A stretch of DNA of 64,000 nt. Source: Spartobacteria bacterium UBA695 (GTDB taxonomy: Bacteria > Verrucomicrobiota > Verrucomicrobiia > Chthoniobacterales > Chthoniobacteraceae). The stretch covers positions 62,001-126,000 of the forward strand of contig DBMP01000006.1 of the NCBI GenBank assembly GCA_002298145.1. The letters are read 5' to 3'. The position numbers and the translations under genes were made by a program. The notes under the pieces are model-generated. The model was not told where the DNA came from. It saw only the letters and a list, made by a program, of their open reading frames with translations, and searched no databases. Of this stretch, positions 29,006 to 37,588 are shown in pieces; within the stretch, counting starts at the first letter, position 1; every line of letters starts with the position of its first letter.

Positions 29006-29014
29006 AGGGTTAAT
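29006..29014 (-). promoter_or_regulatory. ATTAACCCT leader motif of PEP-CTERM gene
   Basis: Minus-strand ATTAACCCT ending 10 nt before the ATG at 28995. It matches the copies at 3772-3780 and 49251-49259 except for the last base. Confidence 0.55.
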
Positions 29015-29091
29015 TGCTTGGGGAAATTCGTTTTCCCACTTTTGCACCGGGGTGGAGTCTTGCCAAGTCGATGCTGGCTTAGGCTGCAATC

Positions 29092-29110
29092 CGCGCGGAT
29101 CAATGATCCG
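29092..29110. promoter_or_regulatory. 19-nt sequence with perfect palindrome, copy 1 (candidate operator)
   Basis: CGCGCGGATCAATGATCCG, identical over all 19 nt to 37552-37570. The core CGGATCA-A-TGATCCG is a perfect 7+1+7 palindrome. It lies in the gap between Verru_Chthon protein A and the PEP-CTERM gene, about 100 bp before that gene's start. A binding site for the nearby IclR protein is the simplest reading, unproven. Confidence 0.6.
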
Positions 29111-29145
29111 GATAGATTACGTAATTACGTCGATGTTCCCGTATT

Positions 29146-31719
29146 TTATGGTGACAAAGTTCGGTAATAAACCGTGCGAAAGCGAACGGATCCACTGGTG
29201 TCGGAATATCGTTCTACCATTGCCTGTAGTCGTTTTTGACCAGTGACCTGAAGTTCGCCACTAGGCGTTTGTTGAATGCTCTCGCCTATTGAATAAAGTG
29301 TATAAACATTACCCCGAACTGTCAGGAGATTTGAGACTTCGCGCACCAGCTCTTCGCTCTGCTCGCCGCCGTCCGCTACATCCTCAATTTCCACCATTTC
29401 GTATGGGGAGTAATATCCGTTCGGGAGATTATACAATGTGCCACTAGTTGCTGCTATTCGGTTATAAATATTTCGCGCGATATTTTGCGCCGCGGGTGCA
29501 GACAACGTCCCTGTGGCAGCGGTGGTTGGAGCAACTCCCTGAAAGACCGCTGCTAGTGGTAGAATCCGATTCAGACTAAATGACTCTAGGCCGGAATTCA
29601 TGTTCACGCGACCGCCAAATGAGCTTTTATTGGGGTATGTAATCGCATTGGTCTGGGTGTCTGAAACTGGAACCGAAAACAGATCCAGAAAAGCCCAGTC
29701 CGGCACCGTCGAAAAGGAACCGCTGTTAGGCTGCAGTCGGATGGAGCGCCAAGGGACTCCCGCGGTGTTAATTCGGACCCCCGTGGTGATGTACCCCAGT
29801 TCAGCAACGGAGGTTACTAAACCGGTCGGATTGTCACCCTTTCCTTTGAGCGACGGCATATAGAGACTGGCATCGCTCAAGCCATTGGATGCACTGGGGA
29901 GCCCACCCCCAACCGTATCCTGTTGTGGTCCTCCTGATGTGACTTCCTGTTCCAGATATCGCCCGATTTTTCCCGCAACCGGGGTGTATTGTTTCCAGTC
30001 GTTTGTATTTTTGTTTACCCTCGGGTCATTGACACCCAATGTATCCACATTTACATGCAAGCTGATGTTTGTGCCGGAATCTATAAGGGGGACGATATCA
30101 ACGCGGTCCGCTTGAAATGCAGGGCCCAGCGCAACACGCGAACAAACAAGATTTGATGTGTTTGGCAAAATGTTGGGGGGAAACGTGCTTGTAATCATAA
30201 CGAAACTCCCGCTCTTCAATAGGCCTGAAACTGTGTTTTCCTGAGCATAACCTCCGTTGGTCACTTTTGGCCCTTTTAGATTATTCAACCCAACATAGAA
30301 GTAGTAATTACTGAGATCGATATCTGGTAAATGATAATTAGGCGGGGAGTATACTTGTGCCGTAACCGTAAGGGTGGATGCGTTGAGCGTAGCGCTCAGA
30401 GATGTAATAGAGGGAGCTCGGGTTACTCCCATATATGACCACGATGTCACCTGCTTACCCTTTGCCCAAGGAGTCCATTTTTGGTTAGTTGAATCCCAAT
30501 CTCCGCGTATCGGAATGACGACTTCACCGAACGCCTCCTTGCAGCGGACATATTCAATAATATTTACGGCAAACTGTATTGCATCACGATATCCTTCGGA
30601 TGAGTTGTAGTACTTGGAGGCAAAACTGGATCCCGGCGCCATCGGCCAGTCCTTCCTTGTCAGATATCCATAGAGCATCTTGAGGGTCGTCTCCAGTTTT
30701 TGGGGATCGACGTTGGAGGTGTCTCCGGGGTCTTTGCTCTCGTCTTTCAAAATACAGAGATAAGTTCCGCTCGTAACCGGCATATGGGCCTTCTGGGTGG
30801 TTAAAGCAATTCGCCTTTCGTTGAAGCAGTTGGTGTCCGGATCCGCGTTATAGTTCGTAAGCTCCATTTTATACGCCGTCAATCCATCGGCCATGCCCGG
30901 AACTAGCCGGGCACTTTCAGGCGTATTAAAAAAGTGATAAGTTTGTCCCGTTCCGGTCCCCATCAAAGCAGCGCCTGCTAATGTGACATTTTGACCGGTT
31001 AAAATGTAGGAACGCAGGGCATCGGCGGTTGGACCAGTCACCGAGGCGCCACTGGATGACTGCAATGCGGTCAAATCAATCCTAGAAGGATCGCCCATCG
31101 GGGCCGTATTGTTGGGCGAACGACCCCAGGCAAGGTTATAGTTGATCTTGGAGCTTTCATCATCGGCCCAATAGGCAAACCTGCCTACGATGGGATTGGA
31201 AGCGTTTTTCGTCACAGGCTGCACCGCGGTTGCACTTTCCAATACTCCACTCTTGCGAACGTAAACCCAAGCCAACGGCATATCGCACACCTTCCCCGTT
31301 GTGGAATTTATGTGCTCTGTAAGCAGATGGGTCGACGTATTCCGGAATGTCGGAATATTGAGATTCGCGGGGCGGAGGGACAGTCGCGGATCGGATATAA
31401 TCGAATTCGAAACGCTGCCAGAGGAAAGCGAAATGGGTTGACTAAGCGCGCCTTTATTCGCCGTGTCTGATACAATCAACTGCCCTGGGCCGCTGATCCA
31501 CTGGAGGTTGCTTGCGGTGGTTTGCTGAAGTTTGGCAAGGCCTTGTTCTACCCCAGCTTGAGCAATCAATTCCGCCTGCAACGCGCCGAGATTGGAGTGC
31601 GCGGAGGCTCTTTCCATCCTTACCGTATCCATCAAACCGACCACCAGGATTGAAATAAGGACGATAAAGGCCAGTATGATCAGTAATGCGCTCCCCGAAG
31701 GTCGAACGGTGCTTTTCAT
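29146..31719 (-). CDS. Verru_Chthon cassette protein A (locus 1)
   Basis: I choose the ATG at 31719 (857 residues) because it overlaps the stop of the preceding gene in an ATGA, as in cassette 2; an in-frame ATG lies at 31752. The N-terminus has a short basic stretch and one strong hydrophobic helix (GSALLIILAFIVLISILVVGLMDTV), PilX/GspK-like. A long, Asn/Ser/Pro-rich exported body with motifs common to both A copies follows (FAYWADDESSKINYNLAW, GELGY-type and VNMNSGLESF segments). Verru_Chthon A is the large member of a four-gene pilin-like cassette so far tied to Verrucomicrobiota. A role as minor pilin or secretion tip complex is inferred from the fold, not known. Confidence 0.85.
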   Translation of the reverse strand: MKSTVRPSGSALLIILAFIVLISILVVGLMDTVRMERASAHSNLGALQAELIAQAGVEQGLAKLQQTTASNLQWISGPGQLIVSDTANKGALSQPISLSSGSVSNSIISDPRLSLRPANLNIPTFRNTSTHLLTEHINSTTGKVCDMPLAWVYVRKSGVLESATAVQPVTKNASNPIVGRFAYWADDESSKINYNLAWGRSPNNTAPMGDPSRIDLTALQSSSGASVTGPTADALRSYILTGQNVTLAGAALMGTGTGQTYHFFNTPESARLVPGMADGLTAYKMELTNYNADPDTNCFNERRIALTTQKAHMPVTSGTYLCILKDESKDPGDTSNVDPQKLETTLKMLYGYLTRKDWPMAPGSSFASKYYNSSEGYRDAIQFAVNIIEYVRCKEAFGEVVIPIRGDWDSTNQKWTPWAKGKQVTSWSYMGVTRAPSITSLSATLNASTLTVTAQVYSPPNYHLPDIDLSNYYFYVGLNNLKGPKVTNGGYAQENTVSGLLKSGSFVMITSTFPPNILPNTSNLVCSRVALGPAFQADRVDIVPLIDSGTNISLHVNVDTLGVNDPRVNKNTNDWKQYTPVAGKIGRYLEQEVTSGGPQQDTVGGGLPSASNGLSDASLYMPSLKGKGDNPTGLVTSVAELGYITTGVRINTAGVPWRSIRLQPNSGSFSTVPDWAFLDLFSVPVSDTQTNAITYPNKSSFGGRVNMNSGLESFSLNRILPLAAVFQGVAPTTAATGTLSAPAAQNIARNIYNRIAATSGTLYNLPNGYYSPYEMVEIEDVADGGEQSEELVREVSNLLTVRGNVYTLYSIGESIQQTPSGELQVTGQKRLQAMVERYSDTSGSVRFRTVYYRTLSP

Positions 31720-32651
31720 TTGGAGTTCTGAAGGTAAATGCGTGTTTCGCATGGGCTTAATCCCGGCAGAATTCCCCTAAGTTCGGGCTGTCCTTTCACT
31801 TTGCCTACAAAATCATTGGCGTCTGTGGAACTGATTACGGCACTTTTTATTGCGCTCTCCATTGAGGATGTAATCCGTTTAGCCGAAATACGGTCGATCA
31901 TTACGAAACTCAGATCGATTGCCGCAGGAAGATGAAACGTGTTTCCTGACTCTTGATAACCCGTTCGAGAGTCGAAGGTGCTTGTTCCGCAGCTTATAGC
32001 TGTCCCGGAATGTTGGAGACACGAAACCCAGAAGCCGATGACATTCTCCACAAGCAGACCTTGGTAATTGTTGCTCCTATTTGCGGGAGCAATGGCGTTA
32101 ATGACTCCATCATTGATCCAATTCGTGGGTTGCGTATAGATCAAATAGGTGGTACTTGACACTGCGGGATTGGCGGGATTGACAAAAAAGCGACAGAGAT
32201 TTGCGTGTGGATTGCCCTTGGTCGATTCATCCCACTGCACAAAATATCCGATTTCAGCGAGATCTCCAAAAGTGGAGTCGGTGGCCACCGGCGCTTGCCA
32301 GAATATAGCGTTGGGGTTCTGATACGCCCCCGAAAGAGTCGTAGGGTTGACCAATAGCTGCAAGCTTGCCGTGTCAGTACGGTCAATGGGAAGTTGGGCC
32401 GACTGCAATTCTTTGCTTATGAATTCCAATATCGCCCGACCACCTTCGCTCTTTTCCACCTGCGCATTTCTCATCAGCCAAATTCCGCTGGTATGGCTCA
32501 ACATTTGGCTCAATATGGTTACCAAAAGAGCAAGAATCACAACGCCTACAAGCAGTTCCAACAACGTGAACGCGGAAGATTGTGCGCCGTCTACGCGATC
32601 TCTCCGAGTTGTTTCGGGAACGTCATGCTTGGGGGAGGCAGAAGGTTCCAT
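31716..32651 (-). CDS. Verru_Chthon cassette protein C (locus 1), prepilin-like
   Basis: A protein of 311 residues. The prepilin N-terminal signature is clear: SAFTLLELLVGVVILALLV, with Glu at the fifth position after the expected cleavage site (between Ala27 and Phe28). The body resembles GspJ/PilW-like minor pilins (a soluble beta domain with EGGRAILEFISKELQSAQL). It lies 6 bp after gene B and overlaps gene A by 4 bp. The cassette order D-B-C-A is the same as in the second copy at 40746-46112. Probably processed by a prepilin peptidase, which is not encoded here. Confidence 0.85.
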   Translation of the reverse strand: MEPSASPKHDVPETTRRDRVDGAQSSAFTLLELLVGVVILALLVTILSQMLSHTSGIWLMRNAQVEKSEGGRAILEFISKELQSAQLPIDRTDTASLQLLVNPTTLSGAYQNPNAIFWQAPVATDSTFGDLAEIGYFVQWDESTKGNPHANLCRFFVNPANPAVSSTTYLIYTQPTNWINDGVINAIAPANRSNNYQGLLVENVIGFWVSCLQHSGTAISCGTSTFDSRTGYQESGNTFHLPAAIDLSFVMIDRISAKRITSSMESAIKSAVISSTDANDFVGKVKGQPELRGILPGLSPCETRIYLQNSK

Positions 32652-32657
32652 TTGGGG

Positions 32658-33050
32658 TTAGTGGGATTGAGCTGTGTGCATCACGGTCTTGGGTTCCGAT
32701 GCTCCAGCAGGACGGTAGAAATTCAGGGCGACATTAAACAGATTCGGATCCGCCGAGGTCGACACCACCACAGAACATCGATAAACCGCCTTTGTCTCGG
32801 ACGTAGGAATTCCACTCGCGTCGTAGAAGCAGGAAGTGCTCCCTGCGACAAGACCCGTTGATTGGCACCTTAGATCACTAATGACTTGGCGAGACATTAC
32901 AGCAATCAAGCTTTCATCCACTGAGCTTCTGCTGGAGGTGACGCCCATAGAAAGCAGGCCAAGAATGGCCACCAACGCAACACAAACCACGCCCATTCCA
33001 AGAACGATTTCGACTAGCGAAAATCCGCAAGAATGGGGGCGACTAGTCAT
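32658..33050 (-). CDS. Verru_Chthon cassette protein B (locus 1), prepilin-like
   Basis: A short protein of 130 residues. Prepilin motif at its very N-terminus: CGFSLVEIVLGMGVVCVALVAILGLL, Glu five residues after the cleavage site at Gly9. The rest is a small globular GspI/PilV-like domain. The cassette 2 counterpart is longer (168 residues). It overlaps gene D by 4 bp (ATGA), so the two are translationally coupled. Confidence 0.85.
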   Translation of the reverse strand: MTSRPHSCGFSLVEIVLGMGVVCVALVAILGLLSMGVTSSRSSVDESLIAVMSRQVISDLRCQSTGLVAGSTSCFYDASGIPTSETKAVYRCSVVVSTSADPNLFNVALNFYRPAGASEPKTVMHTAQSH

Positions 33051-33736
33051 GGCCGGTCAATCCTGATACGACCAGTGGCGTTAAGAACCGTTAGCTGGTA
33101 ATAGTTGGGGGATGTGGTGACAACGGACTGGGTGCCATTTTTACCATAGCCTTCCACAAGTTTGACGATGGTGGGGCCATCGGAGTAATAAGTACCGCCA
33201 TCAGGCATAAAGACAATGGATAATAGAGGCTCCAATATAGCCCCTCCGCCATAGCTTAGTGTTGGGAACGCTACTGGTGTGGCATTCGCTGCGGGAGTTC
33301 CCGGGCCGGGGCTAATGTCAATTCCAGCACTTAGCGACTCCCATTTGGAGATTTGCTTCCAATCAGTGGGTGCCAATTCTTGGGTGCCATTCGTTGGTGG
33401 TGTAAGTTCCAAGATGGCAAATACGCGCTTTGATACATCCCTCGATGGATCCGTCGCCACCACCAGCGCCGTCATCGTGTTTCTAGACAGGGAATTTTGG
33501 CGTGCGGAGTTGATCATCCCGCCTAACAACTCTCCATCCACATTGAGCGTGCTCGATTTCCCGATATTTACAACAGCGGGAACTACGAGCCCCATTAGGC
33601 ATGACATCATGGCCATAACCACCAACAACTCCAGCAACGAGAATCCCGTTGCTTTATTCGACGAACGAAAAACTACCTCTTGAGAAATGGCGTCTTTGCC
33701 GCCCCGGGTCAAGCTAAACTCAATGCTTCTGTTCAT
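33047..33736 (-). CDS. Verru_Chthon cassette protein D (locus 1), prepilin-like
   Basis: A protein of 229 residues from the ATG at 33736, which has a GAGA element just upstream, lies 13 bp after the mannonate dehydratase stop and gives the same MNR start as cassette 2; an ATG at 33775 would overlap that gene. Prepilin motif ATGFSLLELLVVMAMMSCLMG with cleavage expected after Gly31. The body resembles GspH/FimT minor pseudopilins (GGMINSARQNSLSRNT). First gene of the cassette and probably co-transcribed with the sugar-acid genes upstream, an odd link between metabolism and a pilin-like system. Confidence 0.85.
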   Translation of the reverse strand: MNRSIEFSLTRGGKDAISQEVVFRSSNKATGFSLLELLVVMAMMSCLMGLVVPAVVNIGKSSTLNVDGELLGGMINSARQNSLSRNTMTALVVATDPSRDVSKRVFAILELTPPTNGTQELAPTDWKQISKWESLSAGIDISPGPGTPAANATPVAFPTLSYGGGAILEPLLSIVFMPDGGTYYSDGPTIVKLVEGYGKNGTQSVVTTSPNYYQLTVLNATGRIRIDRP

Positions 33737-33749
33737 CGTCTCAATTTTT

Positions 33750-34718
33750 CTAGCTATAGGGAATCTGGAGGGCATCCATAATTCCCTTCAAATAACCTAC
33801 CGCAAAGAGCCGCCCCAGAACGGCGTAACCGTGCAGGGCATTGCTTTCGCCCGCCATGGTTGGCACGTGATCGACCCGAATGGGGACATTCAAGCCAGCC
33901 TCGTGGTACAATCGCATCACGTACGGCATATCGGTTGGACCATCGTCTTGAAAGGTCTCTTCAAAACAGTCCGGAGTTCCGCGCAAATCGCGAAAATGGA
34001 TAAACTTAATTCTTTTGGCAAAACGTTGAATGGATTCCTTAAGTTCGCTTCCCATCACTGCAAAATTCGCCTGACAAAAAGTGATTCCATGGGACGGACT
34101 ATTGCTAAGCGCCATTGCCTTCTCGAATGCGCCAGGGGTCGTAAAGATGCGGCCAATACCGCGAAGTGAACTGATCGGAGGATCATCTGGATGCAATCCC
34201 ATTGCCACTCCAGATTTTTCGGCTACCGGAATGATGTTGCGGATAAAATATGTATAGTTCTCCCATAGTTTTTCCCGAGTCACACATTTGGCCTCCGCCA
34301 CCGGTTCCGAGGAAAGCTCACTAAGGGTAAAGCGACTGGTAAAGGCGCCGCCACGGGTTGGTACATCCACCCGCGTTCTGCACCAGCCAATCGTCGCCAT
34401 AAAATTATAACAAAGCAGCGGAATGCCCAACTCCCCCATATTTCCAAGCATCGCGGCGTACTTTTCCAAATCCTCATCCCGTCCCGCGCGCCCAAGCTTG
34501 ATCCGTTGCATATCAAACTGATCCCCTTCTACGCCGATCAGTTGAAAACCTGCGTCGGAAAATCGTTGGCAAATTGTCCGTAAGGCATCCCTATTCCAGG
34601 GTGCCTCTAAGCCAGTCAATTCCGGTGCCGCTTTGACAATCGCGTGAGTCACACCTATTTGCCGAGCCAGCTTCCAGGATAGGTCTGGTGTGGCGGGAAG
34701 AAATTCGGCGATAATCAT
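33750..34718 (-). CDS. uxuA: Mannonate dehydratase
   Basis: A protein of 322 residues (shorter than E. coli UxuA, about 390). UxuA converts D-mannonate to 2-keto-3-deoxy-D-gluconate with a divalent metal. The signature GLHPDDPP (residues 175-181) is present. Cys215 (TFCQANF), His241 (FIHFRD) and Asp283-His284 (RVDHVP) lie where the metal ligands of the family are expected. An AGGAGAT ribosome site is 6 nt before the ATG. It follows the RraA-like gene by 9 bp and precedes the Verru_Chthon cassette by 13 bp. In this context mannonate may come from oxidised mannose or from fructuronate through the SDR of the same operon. Confidence 0.88.
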   Translation of the reverse strand: MIIAEFLPATPDLSWKLARQIGVTHAIVKAAPELTGLEAPWNRDALRTICQRFSDAGFQLIGVEGDQFDMQRIKLGRAGRDEDLEKYAAMLGNMGELGIPLLCYNFMATIGWCRTRVDVPTRGGAFTSRFTLSELSSEPVAEAKCVTREKLWENYTYFIRNIIPVAEKSGVAMGLHPDDPPISSLRGIGRIFTTPGAFEKAMALSNSPSHGITFCQANFAVMGSELKESIQRFAKRIKFIHFRDLRGTPDCFEETFQDDGPTDMPYVMRLYHEAGLNVPIRVDHVPTMAGESNALHGYAVLGRLFAVGYLKGIMDALQIPYS

Positions 34719-34727
34719 TGGGATCTC

Positions 34728-35471
34728 CTAAAAATATCCCCCTTTTTGGGTAATCTGCTGGATACTTTGCCCATCGGCTACCCATCCGAAGATTTTCTTT
34801 TCGTTGGCTTTGATCTCTTCGGCGCGAAGCAGAACGTCATAAGCGATTCCGCGCGGCACAGCCAACACCCCATCAATATCACCTAATATGACGTCTCCAG
34901 GCTTGATCGTGGTATCTCCAATTTTGATTGGAATTTGGTAATGCGTAATCAGGCATCGACCAAGGCTCCCATTCGATATGCGATATTTGTAAAAGAGAGG
35001 AAAATCTTTCTCCAAAATCTGGTGAGTATCGCGAATCCCGCCATCGATACAGGCGGCCTTGACTTTCTTGCCGACCGCCGTTGCCGTCATGACGCCTCCC
35101 CAAAGCGTTGCCTTTTCGTCCTTGCTGGTATCCCAAACGACAAAATGATCTTCCCCCATTTCATCCAGCATCTGCGTGCGAAACTCCATCTCGCCGCGAA
35201 TCTTCACGTTGGGAGCACTTTTTACAGTAAAAGCAAACCCCGCCACGGTGCGATATTCTCTCAACGGAAGAATGTATCCCGGAAGGGCCTGTTCGAGCAG
35301 GCAGAATTCTCGTAGAACATCGTTTACCGCTCCGGTATAAAGCTGTTCAAAACGCGATAGCAGTTCTTTGTCAGAAACAGGGAATGACTGAGTCGAAACC
35401 CCTTCGCGCTGCTCGATCAGCTTTTCCAACTTCATCATTCCAACCTCTTTTTTGTAAGTATCAACAGACAT
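34728..35471 (-). CDS. RraA-family protein, possible class II oxo-acid aldolase/decarboxylase
   Basis: A protein of 247 residues of the RraA / HMG-CHA aldolase fold. The diagnostic segment is GGVMTATAVGKKVKAACIDGG followed by IRDT: Gly-Gly-x-Arg-Asp binds metal and substrate in the aldolases of this family. GDVILGDIDGVLAVPRG near residue 190 is also typical. Members include pyruvate-releasing aldolases, oxaloacetate decarboxylases and the RNase E inhibitor RraA. Beside mannonate dehydratase an activity on 2-keto-3-deoxy acids is plausible but not shown. Gap of 9 bp to uxuA and 21 bp from the glycosidase upstream. Confidence 0.8.
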   Translation of the reverse strand: MSVDTYKKEVGMMKLEKLIEQREGVSTQSFPVSDKELLSRFEQLYTGAVNDVLREFCLLEQALPGYILPLREYRTVAGFAFTVKSAPNVKIRGEMEFRTQMLDEMGEDHFVVWDTSKDEKATLWGGVMTATAVGKKVKAACIDGGIRDTHQILEKDFPLFYKYRISNGSLGRCLITHYQIPIKIGDTTIKPGDVILGDIDGVLAVPRGIAYDVLLRAEEIKANEKKIFGWVADGQSIQQITQKGGYF

Positions 35472-35492
35472 AATTTTCTAGTTCAATAGGAG

Positions 35493-36530
35493 CTACGATG
35501 CAAGTCTCTGAGACCAACGTTTGAAAACACCAGCCGCAGGTTTACACCACACCGAAAACCCTTTTTCCCCTCGCGGATCGTCTCGCAGCCACGGACGTTC
35601 ATTCTGCTCCTCCCACTTCCACCATAGTAATCCGCCCCACCACGGTTCATCCCAGAATGCCTTCAACACGGTTTCGAGATACCGTGCTTGTTCCTCCCCG
35701 TCGTAACCGCCGGGATTGTCCCAACCCCATGGCTTGGCAATAGCACCCGCTGTAGAGCAACAACCGCATTCGTCAAAGTAGAAAGGCTTTCCGTAAAGTG
35801 CGGCCGTTTCGCGGTAGTAAACAACTTCAGTCTGGATGCGTTCGGCCATCTGCGCATCAGTGGCTCCGGGACCGTCGGCCAGCGGTGTATAAAAGCTAGT
35901 GCCAAGCGAATCCAGTTCATAGAACCAATGATCCGGACATTCCTTGAGTTCCTTGCGGTAATCAATGGTGCGCGTATGCCCCGTCGTAATATGCCCGTTG
36001 TAAACACTGCGGGCCGCCGCGACTACCCGCTTCCAGTGGTCATGTTTATCGGCGGTGCGATCCAGTTCGCTATCAAGACCATAGGCCTCGCATCCGGCAC
36101 GCTGAGCCAATGAAGCATAGTGAAGAGTACGCTCCGTCATGCTCTCGAACCAACGGGACCAATGGTCCTTTTGCTTCCCCGGGATTACGACGCCTTCGTT
36201 AGGGAAAGTGACATCGTAACGCTGCGAACCGTCCCAGCATTCCAGCATCGGCCTCAACTGAACCCGCATCCCTTTTTTGTGAAAGACATCAATGATGTCG
36301 CGTAGTTCGTCGTCGGCAGGTGTCATGCGAAAATCACGATACTGCCGGGTGCTGGAAAAATTGTCTTGAAGGACCGTGGCAATCACACAAACCCAATTAA
36401 ACCCCAGTTGTGCCATCCGGTCCGCCTCCTCGCGAGCTTGAGGAGAACCGAAATAGCCATTGCGAGCATAGAAACCAAAATTCGCTCCGAAAAACCGGCC
36501 GCCGGGAATTGCTGAAATTTGAGAACTCAT
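35493..36530 (-). CDS. Clan-A TIM-barrel glycosidase, GH113-like (mannanase-like)
   Basis: A protein of 345 residues without a signal peptide. The pattern ADRMAQLGFNWVCVIATVLQ, then PADDELRDIIDVFHKKGMRV, then LRPMLECWD resembles GH113 beta-mannanases and related GH5-like barrels. Glu155 in YGLDSELDR is a good acid/base candidate and Glu254 in PFYFDECGCC a good nucleophile; WWGGLLWWKWEEQ near the end matches the last barrel strand. The family is assigned from this pattern only and could be an unclassified relative. It stands between an SDR and the RraA/UxuA pair, so it may supply the hexose or uronate they consume. Confidence 0.65.
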   Translation of the reverse strand: MSSQISAIPGGRFFGANFGFYARNGYFGSPQAREEADRMAQLGFNWVCVIATVLQDNFSSTRQYRDFRMTPADDELRDIIDVFHKKGMRVQLRPMLECWDGSQRYDVTFPNEGVVIPGKQKDHWSRWFESMTERTLHYASLAQRAGCEAYGLDSELDRTADKHDHWKRVVAAARSVYNGHITTGHTRTIDYRKELKECPDHWFYELDSLGTSFYTPLADGPGATDAQMAERIQTEVVYYRETAALYGKPFYFDECGCCSTAGAIAKPWGWDNPGGYDGEEQARYLETVLKAFWDEPWWGGLLWWKWEEQNERPWLRDDPRGEKGFSVWCKPAAGVFKRWSQRLAS

Positions 36531-36567
36531 AGATGTAAAGTGGAATACGTTGAAGCGTGTGGTGCTT

Positions 36568-37359
36568 TCATAGACTCATGCCCCCGTCTACAAAGAGACT
36601 CTGACCGGTTATATAGCGTCCGGCATCGGAACAAAGGAGCAGGGCGGCACCCGCACAATCGGACGGTTGCCCCATATATCCCGCTGGAATCCATGAAAGC
36701 ACTCTGGCTGCATCCTTTGGCTCACTTACCCGATCCCTATTTCGATCCGTCACGATTACGCCAGGCGCGAGATTGTTTGCAGTGATGCCGAACGCGGCGA
36801 GTTGCTTTGCTAGGCTCAGCACCATGGCGCATTGCGCATTCTTCAACGATGAATAGACGAGCATTTCAGAACTGGGAACCTTCTCCTGCACGCTGCCGAT
36901 GCTCAAAATTCGTCCCCATTTCTGGGCGACCATTTGTGGCACTGCCAGTTGCAGAAGTTCCAGCCCACTCCGGAAATTCACAGAAAACTGCGTGTCGATA
37001 TCGGCCCGCGTAATGCCGAGCCAATTTTTCGGAATCTGCACCGAGGCGTTCAGCACGAGAATATCAATCCGCCCCAATGCGACGACGGTCGAGTTGTAGA
37101 TTTGTTCGGCGGCACCGTTCCGCGAAAGATCCCCACGAACCAATGCCGCACGAACTCCAAGGTCTTCCGCCTGCTTCACAACCGCGCGCGCCTTTTCCTC
37201 CTGCCCCGCATAGTGGATAGCCACATCCGCGCCCGCTTGCGCCAGAACCAACGCTATAGCAGCCCCGATGCCACGGCTCGAACCTGTTATCAATGCGGTT
37301 CGGCCTTTTAGGGAATACGACGAGATGCTTGGACTGGTAACTGGATTCACGACACACAT
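36568..37359 (-). CDS. Short-chain dehydrogenase/reductase, candidate sugar or sugar-acid dehydrogenase
   Basis: A protein of 263 residues, classical SDR. The nucleotide motif is TGSSRGIG (residues 25-32), and LVLNASVQ holds the NAG-like Asn. The catalytic residues are Ser156, Tyr169 and Lys173, and the C-terminus QSLFVDGGMSL is standard. First gene of the locus 1 operon, divergent from iclR. Two roles fit: D-mannonate oxidoreductase of the SDR type (as in Bacillus) making mannonate from fructuronate, or aldohexose dehydrogenase making mannono-lactone for the nearby lactonase. The sequence does not decide between them. Confidence 0.85.
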   Translation of the reverse strand: MCVVNPVTSPSISSYSLKGRTALITGSSRGIGAAIALVLAQAGADVAIHYAGQEEKARAVVKQAEDLGVRAALVRGDLSRNGAAEQIYNSTVVALGRIDILVLNASVQIPKNWLGITRADIDTQFSVNFRSGLELLQLAVPQMVAQKWGRILSIGSVQEKVPSSEMLVYSSLKNAQCAMVLSLAKQLAAFGITANNLAPGVIVTDRNRDRVSEPKDAARVLSWIPAGYMGQPSDCAGAALLLCSDAGRYITGQSLFVDGGMSL

Positions 37360-37512
37360 GTTAAGATAAAAATGATGATGAAGACGGGGGGGGAGAAGTC
37401 TTGACTAGTTTCTAGAATCTTTCGAACTACTCTGTGGCGTAAAGGAATGAGGAACGCCCCGTATTGCCACACTACAAAGCAGCCGTTCATTGCCTGAAAA
37501 ATCCCATTTTGG

Positions 37513-37541
37513 TTGCTACTTTCCAAGCCGGATCCTATAAA
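37513..37541 (+). promoter_or_regulatory. Candidate sigma-70-type promoter of iclR gene
   Basis: -35 TTGCTA (37513-37518), 17-nt spacer, -10 TATAAA (37536-37541). The predicted start is about 37548, directly before the palindromic sequence at 37552-37570. Confidence 0.5.
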
Positions 37542-37551
37542 ATAGATATAA

Positions 37552-37570
37552 CGCGCGGATCAATGATCCG
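37552..37570. promoter_or_regulatory. 19-nt sequence with perfect palindrome, copy 2 (candidate operator)
   Basis: Identical to 29092-29110, here with the palindrome extended to GCGGATCA-A-TGATCCGC. It lies just after the predicted -10 and 18 bp before the iclR ATG, a position where binding would block the promoter. Autorepression by the IclR protein is the natural hypothesis. Confidence 0.6.
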
Positions 37571-37588
37571 CCGCAAGAAACACCCGTT

